NCBI GenBank assembly: GCA_964462515.1
Contig: CAYWXK010000063.1
Span: 1-16,797 of the forward strand
Source: CAYWXK01 sp964462515
GTDB lineage: Bacteria; Planctomycetota; Phycisphaerae; Sedimentisphaerales; Anaerobacaceae
DNA length: 16,797 nucleotides
Direction: 5' to 3'
Made by a program: the position numbers and the translations under genes. Each line of letters begins with the position of its first letter. The first letter of the stretch is position 1. Shown here piece by piece: positions 14,212-16,797 of this stretch. Below the pieces are notes generated by a model that saw nothing but the letters and a program-made list of their open reading frames with translations, had not been told where the DNA came from and did no database searches.

Positions 14212-14640
14212 CTAATCATTGACTATATCTGCGTTGTCGCCTTCCCCGCCTTCGATGCCGTCGGCCCCAAAGCTTATCAAATCATAACTGCTCGGATTGA
14301 CTGTCCCCTGCTCAATATAGACATAGGGATTATCCCAGGGGTCGAGCAGCTCACTTCGCTTCAAATAAGGCCCGTCCCACTTGCCCTCAACGTCTGCAGG
14401 CGAAACAAGTAACGCCTCAAGTCCTTCCGATTCAGCCGGATACCGCCCGCAGTGAATGTAGAACCTCGCAACCGCATCTTCGATAATCGCCATTTTCGCC
14501 CTGGCTATGTCTCTCTTGGCCTTGCCAAGTCCACTGAACATCCGCGGCGCAACAAATGCGGCAAGCATAGATATAATCAGAATTACTACGAGCAATTCTA
14601 CAAGCGTAAACGCCTTTCTTTTTTGCCTTGTCCGCTCCAT
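14212..14640 (-). CDS. gspG: Major pseudopilin GspG
   Basis: GspG polymerises into the pseudopilus that drives secretion. The 142-residue protein has the standard length and layout: basic leader MERTRQKRKA, helix FTLVELLVVILIISMLAAF with Glu at +5, then the family motifs FYIHCGRYPAESEGLEALL (60-78), GPYLKRSELLDPWDNPYVY (90-108) and the C-terminal calcium loop SFGADGIEGGEGDNADI (123-139). Cleavage would fall after Ala10, where most prepilins have Gly; Ala is tolerated in some and is seen in other planctomycete-type prepilins. The ATG has a GGAAAGG site upstream. It follows gspF after 64 bases that contain an 8-mer tandem repeat. Confidence 0.95.
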   Translation of the reverse strand: MERTRQKRKAFTLVELLVVILIISMLAAFVAPRMFSGLGKAKRDIARAKMAIIEDAVARFYIHCGRYPAESEGLEALLVSPADVEGKWDGPYLKRSELLDPWDNPYVYIEQGTVNPSSYDLISFGADGIEGGEGDNADIVND

Positions 14641-14678
14641 TTAGCTACCTTTCCAAATAGTTAATTAGTTGATGGCTC

Positions 14679-14702
14679 ATTCGCTAATTCACTAATTCGC
14701 TA
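14679..14702. repeat. Three 8-mer units between gspF and gspG
   Basis: ATTCGCTA, ATTCACTA and ATTCGCTA run head to tail, ending two bases before the gspF stop codon. The unit differs from the 7-mers in the next gap. Confidence 0.8.
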
Positions 14703-14704
14703 AC

Positions 14705-15958
14705 TCAAAACGTTCCTGCCCCAAGTTCCATCACAACAATTGGCAGCAGCGTCGCTGCAATTATAAAACCTATAATCAAAGCCAATAGCAGTATCAAAAT
14801 CGCAGGGAATATCGCCATAAATCTGCTTATCGCCGCATCTGCATCGGCATCAAAAGTATCAGCAGCATTCAACAATAACTCATCGAGCTTACCGGTTTGT
14901 TCACCTATCGAGACAATCTGGACAAGCAAGGGCGGAAAATAACCCGACTCGCCCAGAGGTCCTCCCAGTGATTCGCCGTGCTTGACCTTTTCAGCCACAC
15001 TGTCAATTTCTCTGCCCAACAATTCATTACCGAGCGTATCACGAACAACACCAAGCGCCTCTAAGATAGTAACGCCTCCTTTGGTCAATGCTCCGAGCGT
15101 CCGTGCAAATCTGCCAACCGCTATCGTTCGCAGAACCGAACCTAATATAGGCACTCTCAGCTTAAGAGCATCTCTCTTCAGTCTGCCTTTGGTTTTCGTC
15201 CACTTGAGCAGGTAATACAAACCAGCTACGAGCAAAACAATAATAATCCATCCATAGAATCGCGTGAACAGCATTCTCATAAAGCCGCTCACTGCCAGCA
15301 AAACTCTTGTCGGCCACGGCAGCATCGCAAGGCCGCCGCTTATCGTAGCCAATATCTTCGGCAGTATCCACGTTAGCACAATAACCACTGACACCAGCCC
15401 CAGACACAAAACAAAGATAGGATACGCGGATGCATTTTTCATATTTGTTTTTATCTTCTCATCTCTGCTCAGTATAGATGCCAGTTGAGTCGAGGTATGT
15501 TCGAGAATCCCACCTGTTTCTCCCACTCTAATCATCGATAGATACAAAGGGCTGAAAACCTTCGGGTGCTTGCTCATAGCTTCCGAAAGCGACTGTCCTG
15601 AGCTTACTGCTTTGACAAGGTCGTCAAGCAATTCTTTCCCCCCGGCCTTGACCTGCTGGTCCCGAATAAGCTGGAGCGCATTAAGCAGCGGCAGGCCCGC
15701 CCGCAAAGCCGTGCTTAACTGCATTGTTATTCCCAGAATCTCTTTGCTGCTAATCCTTCGTGAACCCAATCTTATAAGCCCGCTCAAATCCAGCGCAGCC
15801 GCTTTTGCACCCCCCGCACCCGCGGCTTCAGCCAGATGTATTACGAACTGTCCCTTATCCGTCAAAGCTACAACAGCACTTTTGCGGTCAGGTGCCTCTA
15901 TTGTCCCGCTGACGTGACCGCCGCCTTTATCAACCGCTTTGTAAGAAAACCAGCCCAA
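14705..15958 (-). CDS. gspF: Inner-membrane platform protein GspF
   Basis: GspF is the polytopic membrane core of the T2SS platform and contacts the GspE motor. The 417-residue protein has the family layout: a start domain (FSYKAVDKGGGHVSGTIEA), then two related cytoplasmic helical domains at about 71-180 and 273-380. Their signatures are QLSTALRAGLPLLNAL and VGETGG in the first and FARTLGALTKGGVTILEAL and IGEQTGKL in the second. Membrane helices lie at about 181-199, 236-252 and 383-408. The start is TTG at 15958: an in-frame TGA lies only one codon before it, and the next residues match the usual GspF start, so no other start is reasonable. The ribosome binding site is weak. Confidence 0.95.
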   Translation of the reverse strand: MGWFSYKAVDKGGGHVSGTIEAPDRKSAVVALTDKGQFVIHLAEAAGAGGAKAAALDLSGLIRLGSRRISSKEILGITMQLSTALRAGLPLLNALQLIRDQQVKAGGKELLDDLVKAVSSGQSLSEAMSKHPKVFSPLYLSMIRVGETGGILEHTSTQLASILSRDEKIKTNMKNASAYPIFVLCLGLVSVVIVLTWILPKILATISGGLAMLPWPTRVLLAVSGFMRMLFTRFYGWIIIVLLVAGLYYLLKWTKTKGRLKRDALKLRVPILGSVLRTIAVGRFARTLGALTKGGVTILEALGVVRDTLGNELLGREIDSVAEKVKHGESLGGPLGESGYFPPLLVQIVSIGEQTGKLDELLLNAADTFDADADAAISRFMAIFPAILILLLALIIGFIIAATLLPIVVMELGAGTF

Positions 15959-15964
15959 AAATCA

Positions 15965-16058
15965 AGCCCCAAAAAACCAAAAATCATAAGTTAAAAATAA
16001 AAAATAAAAATTATGGAATCCTAAATTTTGCATTTTGATTTTTGCTTTTTGAATTTTA
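15965..16058. repeat. A/T-rich palindromic element in the gspE-gspF gap
   Basis: An A-rich arm (AAAATCATAAG, AAAAATAAAAAATAAAAATT) and a T-rich arm (AATTTTGCATTTTGATTTTTG) flank a TGGA-A-TCC centre at about 16013-16020. The layout and the core AATTTTGCATTTTGATTTTT match the element in the gspJ-gspK gap, so they belong to one family. Confidence 0.65.
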
Positions 16059-16071
16059 ACTACCACTCTCA

Positions 16072-16797
16072 TTATTCGTCACCTATGCTCTTGGCTACTC
16101 TAAAGATTTCTTCAGGAGTCGTTATGCCCTCTAATGCCTTTTGCATCCCATCATGTACCATGCTTATATGGTCTGCCGGCGCCATTTTTATTATCTGCTC
16201 AGTCGTCGGTTTAGCCGCTATCAACTCCCGCAGTGTCCCGGTTATCCTCAGCAGCTCAAATATCCCTATCCTTCCCCTCATTCCGGTATGATTACACTCA
16301 TTGCAGCCGGCACCGTGATACAGGGTAGCGTTTCGCTTAATTTCTATGGAGCCGTTAAGGATCTTTATAAGATTTTCATCCGGCTTATATGTCTCCTTGC
16401 ACTTAGGGCAAATCTGACGCACTAGCCTTTCGGCTAAAACCGCTTCCAGCGAGCTTGCCAGCAGGAACGGCTCAACACCCATATCAATCAATCTTGTAAC
16501 TGCTCCTGCCGCATCGTTTGTATGAAGTGTCGAGAAAACAAGGTGTCCTGTCAACGCTGCACGAATCGCTATATCAGCCGTCTCCTTATCTCGAATTTCT
16601 CCAACCATTATAATGTCCGGGTCCTGCCTTAATATGTGTCGCAATCCCGTTGCAAAAGTCAGTCCTCTTTTCGGATTAACAGGTATTTGGTTGACACCTT
16701 CAAGCTGATACTCTACGGGGTCCTCAATTGTTATCATTTTCACAGCCGGTGAGTATATCTTATTCAATGATGCATAAAGTGTCGTTGTCTTGCCGCA
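16072..16797 (-). CDS. gspE: Type II secretion ATPase GspE, C-terminal part
   Basis: GspE is the hexameric cytoplasmic ATPase that powers pseudopilus assembly. The 241 visible residues begin inside the Walker A motif (CGKTTTLYASLNK); the frame stays open to the right edge, so the gene continues outside. Next come the Asp box ITIEDPVEYQ, the Walker B region DPDIIMVGEIRDKETADIA, the His box TGHLVFSTLHTNDA, and the tetra-cysteine zinc site (CPKCKETY ... CNECNHTG) that marks the GspE/PilB type and not retraction ATPases such as PilT. The Cys before GKT, where Ser is common, is the only odd residue. The gene ends 113 bases before gspF, with an A/T palindrome in the gap. Confidence 0.95.
   Translation of the reverse strand, partial: CGKTTTLYASLNKIYSPAVKMITIEDPVEYQLEGVNQIPVNPKRGLTFATGLRHILRQDPDIIMVGEIRDKETADIAIRAALTGHLVFSTLHTNDAAGAVTRLIDMGVEPFLLASSLEAVLAERLVRQICPKCKETYKPDENLIKILNGSIEIKRNATLYHGAGCNECNHTGMRGRIGIFELLRITGTLRELIAAKPTTEQIIKMAPADHISMVHDGMQKALEGITTPEEIFRVAKSIGDE

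Noticed and set aside
4054..16797. Type IV pilus operon instead of T2SS
   Set aside because: GspL resembles PilM-PilN, but GspK, the GspG calcium loop, the GspC-like protein and the absence of PilT and PilC-type extras favour T2SS.
1..16797. rRNA, tRNA or riboswitch genes
   Set aside because: No stretch shows tRNA arm pattern, rRNA sequence or a known riboswitch core on reading both strands by eye; a covariance-model search was not possible here.

Overview
The window looks like a piece of a Planctomycetota chromosome, most likely Phycisphaerae. This is an inference from protein style: a type II secretion (T2SS) locus whose GspL is a PilM-PilN fusion, Asn-Pro-rich linkers such as DPNRPG and EPNKP, a TIM-barrel sugar isomerase beside a Gfo/Idh/MocA oxidoreductase, and short junction repeats built from simple units. 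No rRNA, tRNA or other phylogenetic marker is present. Moderate GC, the partial genes at both ends and the repeats fit a metagenome-assembled or environmental genome.

Layout. (1) Positions 1-1015, minus strand: a sugar phosphate isomerase/epimerase-like TIM barrel, followed downstream by the first 14 codons of a Gfo/Idh/MocA oxidoreductase that runs off the left edge. The 82-bp gap between them holds two competing hairpins. (2) 1016-1321 is non-coding and carries two small hairpins. (3) 1322-2653, minus: a plant-type 6-phosphofructokinase. (4) 2945-3940, plus: an exported M23 metallopeptidase, divergent from the kinase and convergent with the secretion operon. A palindromic repeat and a hairpin separate it from gspD. 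(5) 4054-16797, minus: one long T2SS operon, read from the right edge as gspE (partial), F, G, H, I, J, K, L, M, a gspC-like gene, a small membrane-anchored protein, then gspD.

How the genes work together. In known T2SS, GspE is the cytoplasmic motor ATPase and GspF, L and M form the inner-membrane platform. GspG is the major pseudopilin and H, I, J and K are minor pseudopilins that form the tip. GspC links the platform to GspD, the outer-membrane secretin. All these roles appear to be filled here, but several parts are unusual. The secretin is 1150 residues with about six N1-like ring domains where standard GspD has three. The GspC-like protein has a homology-region domain but no PDZ domain, and ends in a Gly/Arg-rich tail. 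An unnamed 175-residue membrane-anchored helical protein sits between it and gspD and shares a short charged helix motif with that tail. GspJ ends in a Gly/Ser tail, and GspK carries an EF-hand-like loop.

The other theme is repeats. In the gspE-to-gspK half of the operon, most gene junctions carry a different short repeat (A/T palindromes, 7-mer and 8-mer tandems, TCGA-rich runs). Several of these read into the coding leaders of pseudopilin genes. The gspL-to-gspD half has no such junction repeats.
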